A stretch of 64,000 nucleotides of DNA from NCBI RefSeq assembly GCF_012273895.1, contig NC_052106.1, positions 7,564,001-7,628,000 on the forward strand, written 5' to 3'. The notes beneath the pieces are model-generated. The model did no database searches. It was not told the origin of the DNA and saw only the letters and a program-made list of their open reading frames with translations. This DNA comes from Zerene cesonia (lineage: Eukaryota; Arthropoda; Insecta; Lepidoptera; Pieridae). Position 1 is the first letter of the stretch; the number at the start of each line of letters is the position of its first letter. Below, one piece after another: positions 46,601 through 59,032 of this stretch. A program made the translations under genes and the position numbers.

Positions 46601-49600
46601 TAATCCCTTTTTTTCACGATGACTTATGCCGCGTTTTGATTGACGCCTTCGTGTGTTACTGTGTGAACTGTAACGAGTATCAATCGGATGGCTGATTGGG
46701 CGCAATGGTTGGTGCCTGTTGTGCCCTTGGCTTTGTGTTCGATCATTATTATTAGAAAAATTACGTGATGAACAGTGTTTCTAAACAGATCATGATGCTT
46801 AGTTTTGTATGAATCTATGAATGAAACATAAACATATAAATTCAATACAAACAATGTGTTTATGCACTAAAAAAGTAACGGTTTGCTTATTATATCTATG
46901 CAACTATGTTCCTCTTCCAAATTACGTTTGAATAAGTCAAAATGAGGAATGGTAAACCTTAGGAATGAAATAGAATGAGAGTTGGAAGCTCCCAACTGTC
47001 GGTGAACGTTATTGCCACCCGAATTAAGGGAAGTGAGTATTCGCGTTGCTTCAATACATAAAATGGGAAAACAATTCGAAACGTTATTTATTGTATACAC
47101 TCAACAAATAAGGTGAGATGTTCACAGTATGTGCACTGCGCGCAGCGTTCGTTCGCAAGCAAGTGGAAACGCGCATTTATTGTAATTGGATCGGCTAGGT
47201 TGTTGCACCGTTTATCTGTTGACGTCGAGACGTGTCTTCAAAGCTTATTAAACGATGCCCTTTTGTTTTAATGCTTTTACGCTTCTGTTAATTCGATACG
47301 TGTGTAGCGTAATCGCTGATGTGTCTTTTTTATGTAATGGGGATGTTATATGATGCGACTTATTTGTCTTTTATTGTGCGCTGTATTGAAATCGATTTTT
47401 TGCTTATGTTTTTAATGTCTTGTTGCATGTTTGATTCGTTCGCGGTGTGTGATGTTAAATAATTTACATAGAATAAGAAACTATATTATGGCTATGTGGA
47501 TTTATATTACAAGATTGCAAATTAAACACTAGGTAGGTACTTTAGCATTGAAGGAAGTCCTTTGTTGCTGCGATACGTCGATACGTCGATACGTCGATAC
47601 GTCGATACTAGATTATATCTTTTCCCCGTCACACTGTGAAAACGGATTCCGTCAATCAAGTTTGCATGAGAGAGCGATAAGTGTACCTTTTCATGGAACA
47701 CGGCTGCCGTCGCCGTATGACTGATCGAAATATCGACTGCAATTTCACATCTCGATTTCATAATATCCGCTCTTAAACAAAACGTGAGTAATGTGACGTC
47801 ACGCCGCGCGTCCCCGAATCGCCTCGCCACCGGTGAAATTTATTTATCGGGCATTGTAAAATTAGAATAAATTGTATGAATTTTTATGTGACACCGCTCC
47901 CCCATAAAGTTGTCAAAGCGTAAATAATGCAGGAATTTTCAAGTTTTACGACTCGACCGCACGAGGTAGCCGTGGCCAGGGTGTGATCAGATTCGAGCGT
48001 AGCTGTTGCTCGCCTCAGTTGAATATTGTTAACGTTGTTGCTGTGTGTTTCGAATTAGTTTCGCGAGTGGTGAGAGTAGCGGTTGGACCTGTTTATAAAT
48101 TATTGTATACATATTATAAATCTGTAATAAAGTATTTTTAGACTCGAAAACATTAGCGATTAATAGTTTAGTCATTCATTGTTGACGCTTTCACTTTCAC
48201 TCATAAAAACAATTTTAACTTTTTAAAACTTTATATTCTCACGATTTTTAAAATTAATATCCTGAACGCAAAAGACATTTAAATATAAATTGCTTCAAAT
48301 TGAAACGAAACTTTCAAGTTGATGAATTCAGTTAAAACTTAGTCCGCTAATTGATTCCATACCAATTGGAGAGGGAAGTTTGTAATTAAACATTAAATTG
48401 TTCGTCTCGGTGACTTTGAGTGTCGAATCTTTGCCGTAACCGTCGGGGAAGTGAGCTAGCTGACTTGTCTATGGGCGTGTTTGTATTGCAAGATGTTCGA
48501 CGAAGTTTTCGCTACGTTACAGCGCTGTGTGCGCACACCTTTGCGTCGTGCCGGCCGACTATGCAGCCTGTATGGCTAATTGAGAATTTGGTTTTGTACA
48601 CACGTCGGTGTCGCAACCGCTATCTGAATAGTTAGTACGCGTCGAGGTTGTCGTGCTCACATTATGCGGTTGGCCAGCTGTTTACGGGTCTAGGCGAAAT
48701 AATGAGTTAAACTTTGTTGTGTCTTATGGGTGAAGCAGCGGCCTTTAATTGCGGCTGGCTTCTAGAAGGTTCCATGATGTGTGAGATAAGCTTTAGAGTT
48801 GACATTGCGATCGATCGACACTAGCCAATGTATTTTTAGGGATAGCTGCAATTTATATTTGGACTAAGTTAATTTACAGTTCTCTAAATGACATCTGAAT
48901 TTCCAAAGACAAATGCTTTTTTTAAAGCAACTGAGCAACACCGTTATCACTAGAAATCGCATAAAAATATATAACATCTTGTCTATTTTATTTAAGATAT
49001 TGCAGTCGCTTTCGAAATAAATCTTATAAGTTCTAATTCAATACATGTGATTTGAGTTTACCTCAAATTGAACATCCTAATGATTCAGTTTCAATTCATA
49101 GCATAAGAGAAATTGGTCTATACCTACAATATACCAACATACATTTATTTATATATTTAACACCATTCATCAGACCGCATACTATTTTATAAGTTATAAC
49201 TCATTATATACTTTCAAAAACGAGAATACAAATTGAAGGCACAGCGCGCAAGACACGCGCGCACAGGCGCACACAGGTGCTTCCATCGACGGCCAACGTC
49301 GGTCACCAGAAACCGATCGGCGGAACAACAATGCGCGCCACACAAACCGGCCGCCATTAACTTTGAACTCGTGTTGACATCGCACCGCCAGACGAAACTG
49401 TTCATTTCACAACGATCCTAGACGCCATTAACATAGAAAAACCTCGGTTGCGACACGGTACGTGCTATTAAATATTCACATTCGGTTCGCGTGCGGATCG
49501 AGAACAACTTGGATGTCTTAATTGTTTGACAGATTTGAGGCTGCAGCGATAGGTTGAGAAAGTTTGCGGTGTTAGACTAAAGGTGAATCCTGTATAACGG

Positions 49601-50463
49601 TCATAACTAGTGGTCCGCCCTGGAGTCGCCCGTAGTACATATTATATAGCGTATAGCATTCATGGATCATGTAAATTTCCAACGGTGAAGGAATTTTTTA
49701 AATCGGTCCAGTAGTTCCTGAGGTTAGTCCGTTACAGAAAACAAACAAACTCTTCAGCTTTATAATATTAGTATAGTGTTTACAGGTGACAATGGTTGTT
49801 AATCCTTTACGCAAAAATAACTTATCTAAATCGTTATAGTTGTACCAATTTTAGATATTCATTTATGTATGTATGATCGGAAGGGAACAAGTTAAAGTTG
49901 GCATTGGATTTAAATATTTGTTAATTCTATCTAGTGAGGCGTCTGCAAGTCTGTATGCGACTTCGTATGATCGTAGATATTAACGCTTTATAGAGACGTA
50001 GTTGGTAAGTTTGCAAGTGAGTAAATGTAAAAACTGGGTTCATTTTGAATCATTATGTTTTTATATCAATCATTATTTTTCACGTATAATATGTAATATA
50101 TCATTTAACTGTTCCAATGCATACCTACCTATTACCAGTCATGCGTTTCAAGTTGCTAGTATAAGATAGTTAGTACCTGGATGACCGAGCTTTGCTCGGT
50201 TTAACTTCGTGAAGTTTAATTATTCGCCAAAAAATAGTATTAGTATTATTATTCGCCAATAGATGTCAGGAAGAAAAAATAGTATTAGTATTATTATTCG
50301 CCAATAGATGTCAGGAAGAGTCGCTAAGTTTAAGTCGATAAAACACGAATATGACATTTTCTAAAAAAGATTCCTAGCTAGATCGATTTATCGCCCCCGA
50401 AACCCCCTATATACTTAATTTCATGAAAATCGTTGGAGCCGATTCCGAGATTCCAATTATATA

Positions 50464-50549
<86 letters not shown>

Positions 50550-52920
50550 AGAATTGCTCGTTTAAAGATATAAGAAAAATAATAATAATTTTTATTAAAA
50601 AAAAAACTAAACCGTCATCCAATTGACAGAACTAGACGAAATTTATATGGGATCGCACGGGAGGCACCAGCTTTTAAATAAAAAAGAATCATCAAAATTG
50701 GGTAGGTATATCAGTTAAAAGTTAGGATAACAAACCCATAAAATAAGTAATAGGATTCTGTCGCAGTCGACCATCCTTCTGTTTTTGAAGCCGGTTGAAA
50801 AGGAAGCGAATCGGTTTAGCTGTCCGTCTAATTTACCTGCATAAAACTATCTATATATTTAGTGTATATACTATCCTACTTCCTACTAATATTATAAATC
50901 CGAAAGTTTGTAAGGATGTGTGTGTGTTTTTTTTTACCCTTTCTTACTCTTTCACGTTAAACTACTGAACCGATTGCAAAGAAATTTGGTACGTAGAGTG
51001 GCATAACATATAGGCAATTTTTTATCCCGACATTCCTACGGGATACGGACTTACGCGGGTGAAACCGCCGGGCGCAGCTAGTTAATTATATTGCTTTAAA
51101 GCATATAAAACATCTGGTACAACTTAATTAACTGGCGAGTTACATAATAGGTGAAATGTATATTATATATCGAGTTTCAAGTAAATCCGTTGTAAATTCT
51201 TCAATTTCCAAGCGTAGGTTTCGTTTAATTAACGGCGACAGAGACTGTGAGCCAATTGCAGTCCATAGTGGGGTATTAGATGTGTAAGAGTGAATTGGTC
51301 ACATTACGACACATGAGATGTAATAATAGATATATTTAATAAAAATAAAAATCTCGCCGTAATGATAGAATTCACTAAATTGTTAAACCTCGTTATTTTC
51401 TTGCTTTGATCTTACGCGAGTGTTACACTATGAATAAATCGCGTTTAAAATCATAAAAGTGTTCATAATTTCAGTCCCTTACGTGCAAAATATTGAAACG
51501 CTTTCAACAATATACAGAGTGTTTAATTAATATATTATAGTAAGCATCATAAAAATAGGCACTAAAAATAATCATCATATCGGTAAATTTAGTGTTGAGG
51601 TGAAACCTAACTAGCACATACGTGATATATTTCAACCGACACACGAGCCCCAACAATGTAAATAATCAATGATTTCGCACTCAAATCCTAATTTCGCGGA
51701 GTCACGAGCGTTCCGCAATTTTCGTAAATGTGTGTAATAATTATATATATGCATAATTCCAGTTAGGGTTGCTAATAACGGTATGTAAATAATATATCAC
51801 CAAAGATAACTAATTGTCTATTTAATAAAACACACTCCGCGATCGAGTTGCTAAAAATATTTTTAGAAAGTTTAATATTATATACTACGTTATTGAAATA
51901 GATATAAGATGCTGTTTCGATCATACAAATCACCTATTTGATGACAGAATTGCGCACTTCTCGATGTTTTTACAATTTCCGGCGCTTTTTGTTAAGAACT
52001 GAATAATAATTTCGATTGATAAATAATAAATATGCAATTTTAAATATTAACAAAGTCCAAACTCTATTATTCTGATCAATTTCTGTTTCTTACATCTAAA
52101 GCTAGTTTTTGTTTGTAATTTTTTTTAAATAAGAAGAAATAAATACTTGACAACCTTAATAGCACTTTTTCGATAAAAGCTCGCGTCCCAAAAGTGTATT
52201 TTTATGTTAAGGACACGGCAAACGAGATTGAACGTAGCTGCAGTTTTATCAATGAAATATATTTATTGAAAGAGTTAAATTAGTATTTTGTATAGCAATA
52301 TGTTTGTAATTATATGATTTGCACAATCGTACATGTAAATGGCGCTTACCTCTATGTTTCAAATTGATGAAATTAATGTGTCTATTTCAATATATTCAAG
52401 GATGAACTTTTTACACACACCCAAAAATAACTTCGTTTTTAATTGAATTTAGATAGCTTCAATATGCCTATCGTAGATTGATTATTATTAAAAATAACTT
52501 GTCAAAGTATGTAAATTATCTATATTTGATTACTTTTTTTTTAGTTAAGAGTCTGTAGTTATTTTTAGCGAAGTAACGTTTTAACTTACTAATTAAAATA
52601 AGAAACTACGTAGGTGTAAACTAAAATCCTACTGTTACTTTACAATAAATTGTATTCCACGTTTACAGTAACCCCATGTGTATATTTACTATATTCAAAT
52701 AATGTATTACATGTGTCCATCAATAGCTCCTTAACGAGCCCATACAGATATAACGGATCGGTTAATAGCAATGGGGTTTCCCGCGGAGAAGCTTGAGGGC
52801 GTGTACAGGAACCACATAGACGAGGTGTATCGATTCTTGGAGCAGATGCACAAGGACCACTACAAGATATACAACCTGTGCTCCGAGCGCTCGTACGACG
52901 TGACGAAGTTTCATCAGAGG
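34655..52920 (+). CDS. PTEN: PTEN phosphatase, first two coding exons (3' partial)
   Basis: Dual-specificity lipid phosphatase that removes the 3-phosphate of PIP3 and opposes PI3K/Akt signalling and growth. Visible exons are 34655-34760 and 52748-52920 (phase 1 at the junction, phase 0 at the end). They encode 93 residues starting MANSISNIKMTN, then NMVSRRRKRYVKDGFNLDLA (the PIP2-binding N terminus of PTEN), then AMGFPAEKLEGVYRNHIDEV and [19 protein letters not shown]. These match human PTEN residues ~1-55 closely ([47 protein letters not shown]). The second exon covers what are exons 2-4 in human PTEN. The start at 34655 has a good context (AGCCATGG) and matches the family start; an in-frame upstream ATG at 34532 exists. 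The catalytic HCKAGKGR exon and the C2 domain lie beyond the right edge. Confidence 0.95.
44478..44535 (+). repeat. Dispersed repeat fragment, family R2
   Basis: Carries GAGGAGGTTCGCAATTCGAT and CCGTTACCTCAGAACCTT, which resemble the end of the family seen in reverse at 50626-50803 and 61128-61272. Confidence 0.4.
45203..45262 (+). repeat. Helitron-like fragment
   Basis: GATAATATAAATTTGATGAG followed by TTTAAACGCGCTAATCTCGG matches the left half of the element at 20842-20996. Confidence 0.4.
47571..47609. repeat. 8-bp tandem array (CGATACGT)n
   Basis: Four full CGATACGT units plus a partial fifth, giving five CGATA motifs at an 8-bp period. In Drosophila, CGATA clusters are BEAF-32/DREF-type sites; whether that applies here is unknown. 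Confidence 0.8.
49606..49776 (-). repeat. Dispersed lepidopteran repeat in PTEN intron 1
   Basis: Starts ACTAGTGGTCCGCCCTGGAG, contains AATCGGTCCAGTAGTTCCTG and ends TATAATATTAGTATAG. Same family and orientation as 26451-26690. Confidence 0.55.
50229..50318 (+). repeat. Two exact 45-bp tandem units
   Basis: Units 50229-50273 and 50274-50318 are identical (each begins AAAAAATAGTATTAG and ends GATGTCAGGAAG). They sit inside a repeat that starts near 50170 (GACCGAGCTTTGCTCGG). Confidence 0.85.
50457..50547. repeat. (TA)n microsatellite
   Basis: About 90 bp of alternating TA, interrupted once by a G near 50469. Apparent open frames of repeating Ile-Tyr across it are not genes. Confidence 0.95.
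50626..50803 (+). repeat. Dispersed repeat, family R2
   Basis: Contains CACGGGAGGCACCAGCTTTT, AAAAAGAATCATCAAAATTG and GAAGCCGGTTGAAAAGG. The copy at 61128-61272 has the same blocks in the same order and orientation. Confidence 0.6.
50881..51082 (+). mobile_element. Non-autonomous Helitron-like element (copy 4)
   Basis: Starts TCCTACTAATATTATAAATC; contains GAAAGTTTGTAAGGATGTG, CTACTGAACCGATTGCAAAG and ACATATAGGCAATTTTTTAT; ends GGGCGCAG then CTAGT. Intact at both ends and the best-defined member in the window. Confidence 0.75.
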
Positions 52921-54654
52921 GTGAGTAGCACGCTTTGTGTTGGGCTAATTTGGGTGTTTGGTTTATGAGTGGGGAAATCGAGGTCATCCGATTTGGATCT
53001 TCCCGTGAAGACGAAGAAAAGGACTTAGTCTAGCAGGGTATAGGGCTAAGCAATACTAATAAAGATAATCGGTTCAGGAAACAGTTTTGAAATACACCCT
53101 CTCCTCCGGGGACCTTATACTTACTGCAGTGCAAAAGAAAAACGATTTTTCGATCGGAAAATCCTAATATAATGTGATATTGAGATTAAATATCTAAAAA
53201 ATAACTAACAACAATTCTGTGATTGATAATATTTCAATTAGAGCAATAGCTGAGCTCACACTGTACATCGAGAGCACCTTGAAATTTTTATTTTCATTGT
53301 TATAGGAAAAGAATTTGCGCGGAAATGTTTGAAGCTTAGGCTACTAAACGGTTGTTTCTTATTTTCTATGTATGCGATGCAAACTTTTGATACTATTTTC
53401 GCCATTTTTGATATTATGTGCGCATTCATGGCAGTACAATTATATGTAACCTTAAGCATACATTCTTTTCAGAAACGCCAGGATAATAAAGTAATAGAAA
53501 TTTGTTAGGCTCACCCCATAACTCTGAAAGATTGAAATAATTAATTTGTTTTCTCATATTGTACTTCCATGAATTCGCATAAACAACGATAATATGCTCT
53601 TGTCATATTATGTTCTAATTTTAAGTTTCAGTAAAATTTAGTATACCTATTTGCACGCAATTTTGCATTGCAAAGAGCACGGGTTGCTAGGTGCAAAAAT
53701 AATCCATCAATTACCAATCTTATATACATTTACAATTCTCGAAGCAGGAAAGATTTTCAGACACAATTATTTTGATAGTAATTATACCTACAGCTATCGT
53801 AATAACTTTATAATTCCTTAACGAGAAATAAATTACTACTATTTTAGATTGGATTAGTTGAGATATTACAGCATTCTGATTCTACATTCTCATTTCGGTA
53901 TATTATGCGACAAATTTTCGTTTCTTTTAAGATAGTTCCTTCTATGGGAATAAGTAATGACTGGAAATAAATGTCTGCTTGATGAAGTTAGTTTTTATAG
54001 TTTTTGCTAAGCTCCTAGCTAACAAGTGTCGCACCACGTGTAACGGTAGAGGTGAAAAAATACTTAACGGATGCCGTGGAGTACAGTTAAATAATGCACA
54101 TAAAGCTTTGACGCAATCGGGAATACGCGATACGGGATTACATTTATGGTTACGCCTCTAATCCTGGCTTTTGCGAGTAATTGAAGAGAAAAATATGTTT
54201 TATTCGCTTTGTTTGTTTTGTAAGCACTTAAAGAAAATCCTGTCGCTCGGTTGATTGATTGCTTCGAAAAATAAAACACGAATTAGTCTGGCATGCAACG
54301 ATATCTATTGTTGGTGAAACGGCGAATTTTACATCCAATTAAGTGACGTCGTGTGGCTTCCTATATCGATAAAAAATGCATAAAACCAAAATGCCATTTC
54401 ATCAGTTGCCATGCGGATGAAGCTGAGTTAGCGAGTCACGATCGTTTTGTTAATAGAAATTTGAAAAATATCCTTGTTCGTGTGCCGTTTGAAGGTATTA
54501 TTTATCGGCGAGACGCATCGGGTAATTTATTATGTTTAGTGGGTGTTTTTCCACTAGACGTTGGGGTTACGGCAGCCGCGATGGCGCGAATCTTTAAGTG
54601 CTAAAATGACGTTATTAGAAGTGTGAGTCAAAATGCATCTTATTTCAGTGATCT

Positions 54655-54670
54655 GGTCATTTCTTGTACG
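54655..54670. repeat. Target-site duplication, left copy
   Basis: GGTCATTTCTTGTACG, identical to 56074-56089. Confidence 0.9.
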
Positions 54671-56073
54671 TCGTCGTTTCAGCCGTGGGACGTCCACTGC
54701 TGGACAAAGGCCTCCCTCGAAAGATTTCCACCACGACCGGTCACTGGCGGCCTGCATCCAGCGGCTCCCCGCCACTCGGACCAGGTCGTCTGTCCATNNN
54801 NNNNNNNNNNNNNNNNNNNNNNNNNNNNNNNNNNNNNNNNNNNNNNNNNNNNNNNNNNNNNNNNNNNNNNNNNNNNNNNNNNNNNNNNNNNNNNNNNNNN
54901 NNNNNNNNNNNNNNNNNNNNNNNNNNNNNNNNNNNNNNNNNNNNNNNNNNNNNNNNNNNNNNNNNNNNNNNNNNNNNNNNNNNNNNNNNNNNNNNNNNNN
55001 NNNNNNNNNNNNNNNNNNNNNNNNNNNNNNNNNNNNNNNNNNNNNNNNNNNNNNNNNNNNNNNNNNNNNNNNNNNNNNNNNNNNNNNNNNNNNNNNNNNN
55101 NNNNNNNNNNNNNNNNNNNNNNNNNNNNNNNNNNNNNNNNNNNNNNNNNNNNNNNNNNNNNNNNNNNNNNNNNNNNNNNNNNNNNNNNNNNNNNNNNNNN
55201 NNNNNNNNNNNNNNNNNNNNNNNNNNNNNNNNNNNNNNNNNNNNNNNNNNNNNNNNNNNNNNNNNNNNNNNNNNNNNNNNNNNNNNNNNNNNNNNNNNNN
55301 NNNNNNNNNNNNNNNNNNNNNNNNNNNNNNNNNNNNNNNNNNNNNNNNNNNNNNNNNNNNNNNNNNNNNNNNNNNNNNNNNNNNNNNNNNNNNNNNNNNN
55401 NNNNNNNNNNNNNNNNNNNNNNNNNNNNNNNNNNNNNNNNNNNNNNNNNNNNNNNNNNNNNNNNNNNNNNNNNNNNNNNNNNNNNNNNNNNNNNNNNNNN
55501 NNNNNNNNNNNNNNNNNNNNNNNNNNNNNNNNNNNNNNNNNNNNNNNNNNNNNNNNNNNNNNNNNNNNNNNNNNNNNNNNNNNNNNNNNNNNNNNNNNNN
55601 NNNNNNNNNNNNNNNNNNNNNNNNNNNNNNNNNNNNNNNNNNNNNNNNNNNNNNNNNNNNNNNNNNNNNNNNNNNNNNNNNNNNNNNNNNNNNNNNNNNN
55701 NNNNNNNNNNNNNNNNNNNNNNNNNNNNNNNNNNNNNNNNNNNNNNNNNNNNNNNNNNNNNNNNNNNNNNNNNNNNNNNNNNNNNNNNNNNNNNNNNATG
55801 TATGTATGGCTCTACTAATGTCCTCATACATAATCTCCACTTCTTCATCGGAGTGAGCCGAGGTCGGTGCGTATAGCGTTAGTGGTGTACTTATCATGTG
55901 GGGATAAGATGCCAATACTCGCCACGCTTGGCAGGCGGGTTGGCGAGCGCAGTAGATGTATGAAGGGGTCGCGGAACGCTGCTGCCCGTTCCGGTATAAA
56001 GTATCCCTTAGTCGCCTCTTACGACACCCACGGGAGGAAATGGGGAGGTGCTATTCTTAAACCGGCACCCCAC
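54671..56073 (-). mobile_element. RTE-type non-LTR retrotransposon (LINE), broken and interrupted by an N gap
   Basis: Read on the minus strand. The 5' part (56073 to about 55798) has the GC-rich leader typical of lepidopteran RTE-like elements, then an endonuclease fragment with TLYAPTSAHSDEEVEIMYED. The 3' part (54797 to about 54671) encodes the C-terminal end of the reverse-transcriptase protein (WTDDLVRVAGSRWMQAASDR), followed in another frame by EAFVQQWTSHG, so this copy carries a frameshift. A 16-bp direct repeat, GGTCATTTCTTGTACG, lies at both ends (54655-54670 and 56074-56089) and is the target-site duplication. The 1000-N gap occupies most of the body. Confidence 0.85.
54798..55797. 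other. Assembly gap (1000 N) inside a LINE
   Basis: Placeholder. The flanks encode the two ends of one RTE-type element, so the missing sequence is the remainder of endonuclease plus most of the reverse transcriptase, probably longer than 1 kb. Confidence 0.97.
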
Positions 56074-56089
56074 GGTCATTTCTTGTACG
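56074..56089. repeat. Target-site duplication, right copy
   Basis: GGTCATTTCTTGTACG, identical to 54655-54670. Confidence 0.9.
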
Positions 56090-56773
56090 GTTGGGGAAAA
56101 TTGCAGAAATTTACTTATCTTTAATATAATAAATTCACTAACTTTAATTTACACATCCGAACAAAGTCCTCTTGTAGTTTATGGGATAGTAAAAATAAAC
56201 ACGACATTTAGCAAATGATACGTTTTTTATTAAAATTTTAATTTGTAATCTTGAGAAAAATCTTCCTTAGGATTCTGTTTAATAATAATCAAAAGATTAC
56301 AGAATTCGTGAATAAAATTGTATTTCCTCGTCATTGTGAAAAAAACATTTATTCATAAAAAAAAACACTTCTAAACATTATTTTTTTAATTAGAGGCCCA
56401 TCTAAGTGTCAGATCGTTGGCGTCTAGTTAAAAACCGCCCAATGTCTTTCAAAGGTCCTTTACACATGTTGCATAATGAGGTTCGTAATAATGTTTTTTT
56501 TTCCGCCGTGCCATAGCACACGTACGCATTTGACGTATTAACATATAATGCAACTGTATTATGACTCAGAAAGTCAGACTAGACCGTTCGTACGGAAAAG
56601 TGACTGTCTAGAAAACAATGGGAGTGAATATATTCAACGTGTGTTTTGCTCGTATACAGTCCATACATAACAACATACGAAGAAATTATTTAAGTTTCGT
56701 AGGTAATCGAAGTTTTTTTCAAAGACAATTGAAGTCTCTCTCTCCAATACTATTGATCATTTTCGTACTCATA

Positions 56774-56940
56774 TCCTACCAATATTATAAACGCGAAAGT
56801 ATGGATGTTGTTACTCTTTCACGCGAAAACAGCTTATCGTGTCTGTATGAAATTCAGTACAGAGATGGATATACATATTAGTATATATAGGCTATTTTTT
56901 AGCCGGGTAGCGCGCGAGTGATTCCGTGGGTACAGCTAGT
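56774..56940 (+). mobile_element. Non-autonomous Helitron-like element (copy 5)
   Basis: Starts TCCTACCAATATTATAAACG and carries GCGAAAGTATGGATG and TTACTCTTTCACGCG. Ends 'GCGCGAGTGATTCCGTGGG', TACAG, CTAGT. In PTEN intron 2. Confidence 0.65.
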
Positions 56941-59011
56941 CATTAATAAAGATAACCAAGTTGTCGTCCGCGACACTGTTGAAACAGTGCCTACTGCTAG
57001 CTGCTGCGAGTTTCTGTCTCTTAATTTTTACCTATGCGATAAAAGTTTTACCCATGTTTTACCAATTCCGTTCAGCGGTTGTGCAGCGGAAGCCAAACAT
57101 ATTTACAGGCGTTTGTGTGAGTAAGTTTTCATAGAAATAATGAATTCCCCAAAATATTGTCTGCTGTGTACGCGGAAATACCGAATATAGGGAAAAAAGA
57201 TTTTCCCGTACGTAAAACAAAGCGTTGTTGAAATTGATTTGAAATTAAAATGTTAGTAATTTAGTGCGAATGAAGGATAACTTAAATATAACACATAATC
57301 TCCTATTATTCGCTAATAAACCACTAGGGTTTTCATGTTTTTGCAAGAAATAGTTAGCATAATCGCTAAGTTCAATTAGGTGTAGGTAGGTACTCCCCTT
57401 TATTTCCACAGTACAACAAACTTTGTTCTCGGCCGCTGTAATGCTCGGCTCTTTGTGTTCGAGCGACGGATTCTGGTGATGCGGCAGGTGACACTTGCAT
57501 CGGTCATTTGGTTAACGTACTTTGGTATCCAACTAAGAAGGGGATCGTTTCAGCGTTATTGCGACGTCGCTTAACCCACCGTCCCATCATATTATTGTTA
57601 TTTAAATTTGACGTTAGAGTCAGACAATGCAAAATAAATCCTTATTGAAGTGCAATCATAAATTGAATTTTGCAAATGATATATTTTAACACATAAAGGT
57701 CATTGACGTTCTTATTCTTAGTCAGTGGCATTATGCATACATGCAGATCGGGGTATTATATATAATCTCTGTAAATGTGTGCATTGATTTTTTTTAATTT
57801 TGATAAATATTTCAGTTCATAACAAACAAGATCTCGGTCTCTCTTTATTTTAATCCATTTCTGTGTGTACATTAAATAGGTAGTTGACGATATAATCCCA
57901 AAGTCCTTAGCTTTGTAAACGCCACAGAGTAAAAAGTGCGAACTGAGCAATAAATCTGATTAAATTCGTTTTGTTTGATATATAACTCGAAAAAATCTGA
58001 ATTGTGGCAATATTTGGAAAGATAGCTGCAAACTATAACACATTCCATATTGACCATTGAAAGACGAAGCAAAGATTTGTGATCTATAATCACACAAGAA
58101 ATAAAATAAACACGATTCAATAAAATAAACCCAACAGCTCTACAGTCTGTCCGTCTATTGATCGAGCTTAGAGAATCGAACAGCGTGACAACACTTATAT
58201 GGCCACTTGGGTATGCAACATTGTATCATCGTCGGACATGACACGAACCGCCGATACCTGGAAAATAACTAAACTATTAGTGATTATAGTAATTGCACTT
58301 TAATGATGGTGTCTGACGTCATGTTTAAGCTAATTATTTATATTATATACCCACGGGCACTTCTAAGTGTATGTCCGAATGTGTCCGTGTTATATTTTTT
58401 TCTGTATGTATTCCTAATTGGTTAACTTTTTACCAACAAGAATATCTATTGAGATTTGAAATTTACAACCAATGTAGGTATATTGCCGACTTTTTAAAAG
58501 TTCATATTTACACGATCCTGTCAAATTTTAATAGCATTTTAAGTTCATATTCCATATTCACGTAAATTTATAGCTAATGTTCTTTTAGAAATCGGATGGT
58601 TTTATCAAAATTATATAACAAGCATCCCGACATTTTCACGATATTTCGCATATGATAGCATTGTTGCGTTGAATGTCTCTCGAGACATTTCAGGAAGCGT
58701 TAACAGTAACGGTGGCCAGTTTTCAGAACAATCGAGGCATATGCACGAACGACGTTCGATAGATAACCGGTGCTTACGCGATCTAAATGAGACTAGGAAC
58801 CTTGCCTTATTCTAATTTCAAATCTACAAAAAAAACGTTATTGCCTAACTCAAGTTATTGTATGGTTTGAATAGACATCTACGTCGCCACAACATGGAGC
58901 TAAGTTGATCCTATTCTTAGTTGGATCGCATGGTACGGCCCCGTGTCGCACAACATCGGCCATTGCGAGAGAAAGCGCAGACACGCCGTCGCTCTGCCTG
59001 CCCTTCCTATG

Positions 59012-59032
59012 TGATAAGGTGATAGCTTATCA
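59012..59032. promoter_or_regulatory. Palindromic GATA-motif cluster
   Basis: TGATAAG, then GTGATAG, then CTTATCA: three GATA-factor-type cores in 21 bp, the outer two in inverted orientation, within a locally GC-richer stretch (about 58900-59070). Candidate enhancer element only. Confidence 0.3.

Larger units (their letters stand above)
34761..52747 (+). other. PTEN: PTEN intron 1 (18 kb)
   Basis: Donor AGCAT|GTATCC, acceptor CATACAG|ATATAAC. No nested gene is recognised; open frames such as 38902-39117 (+), 40494-40811 (+), 42786-43025 (-) and 47522-47830 (-) have no known domain. The stretch holds local GC/CpG-rich islands near 40700-40830, 42780-43020, 47740-47990 and 49220-49350, a CRE-like TGACGTC near 40787, a CGATA-containing 8-bp tandem array (47571-47609) and several repeats between 49606 and 51082. 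Islands could be enhancers or unannotated 5' exons; neither can be shown here. Confidence 0.75.

Noticed and set aside
50407..50626. Frames encoding Ile-Tyr repeats on both strands
   Set aside because: Translation of the (TA)n microsatellite.
54554..55915. Several open frames of 380-450 codons on both strands across the third N gap
   Set aside because: Most of each is N. Only the minus-strand ends carry retrotransposon sequence, and these are described as the LINE.
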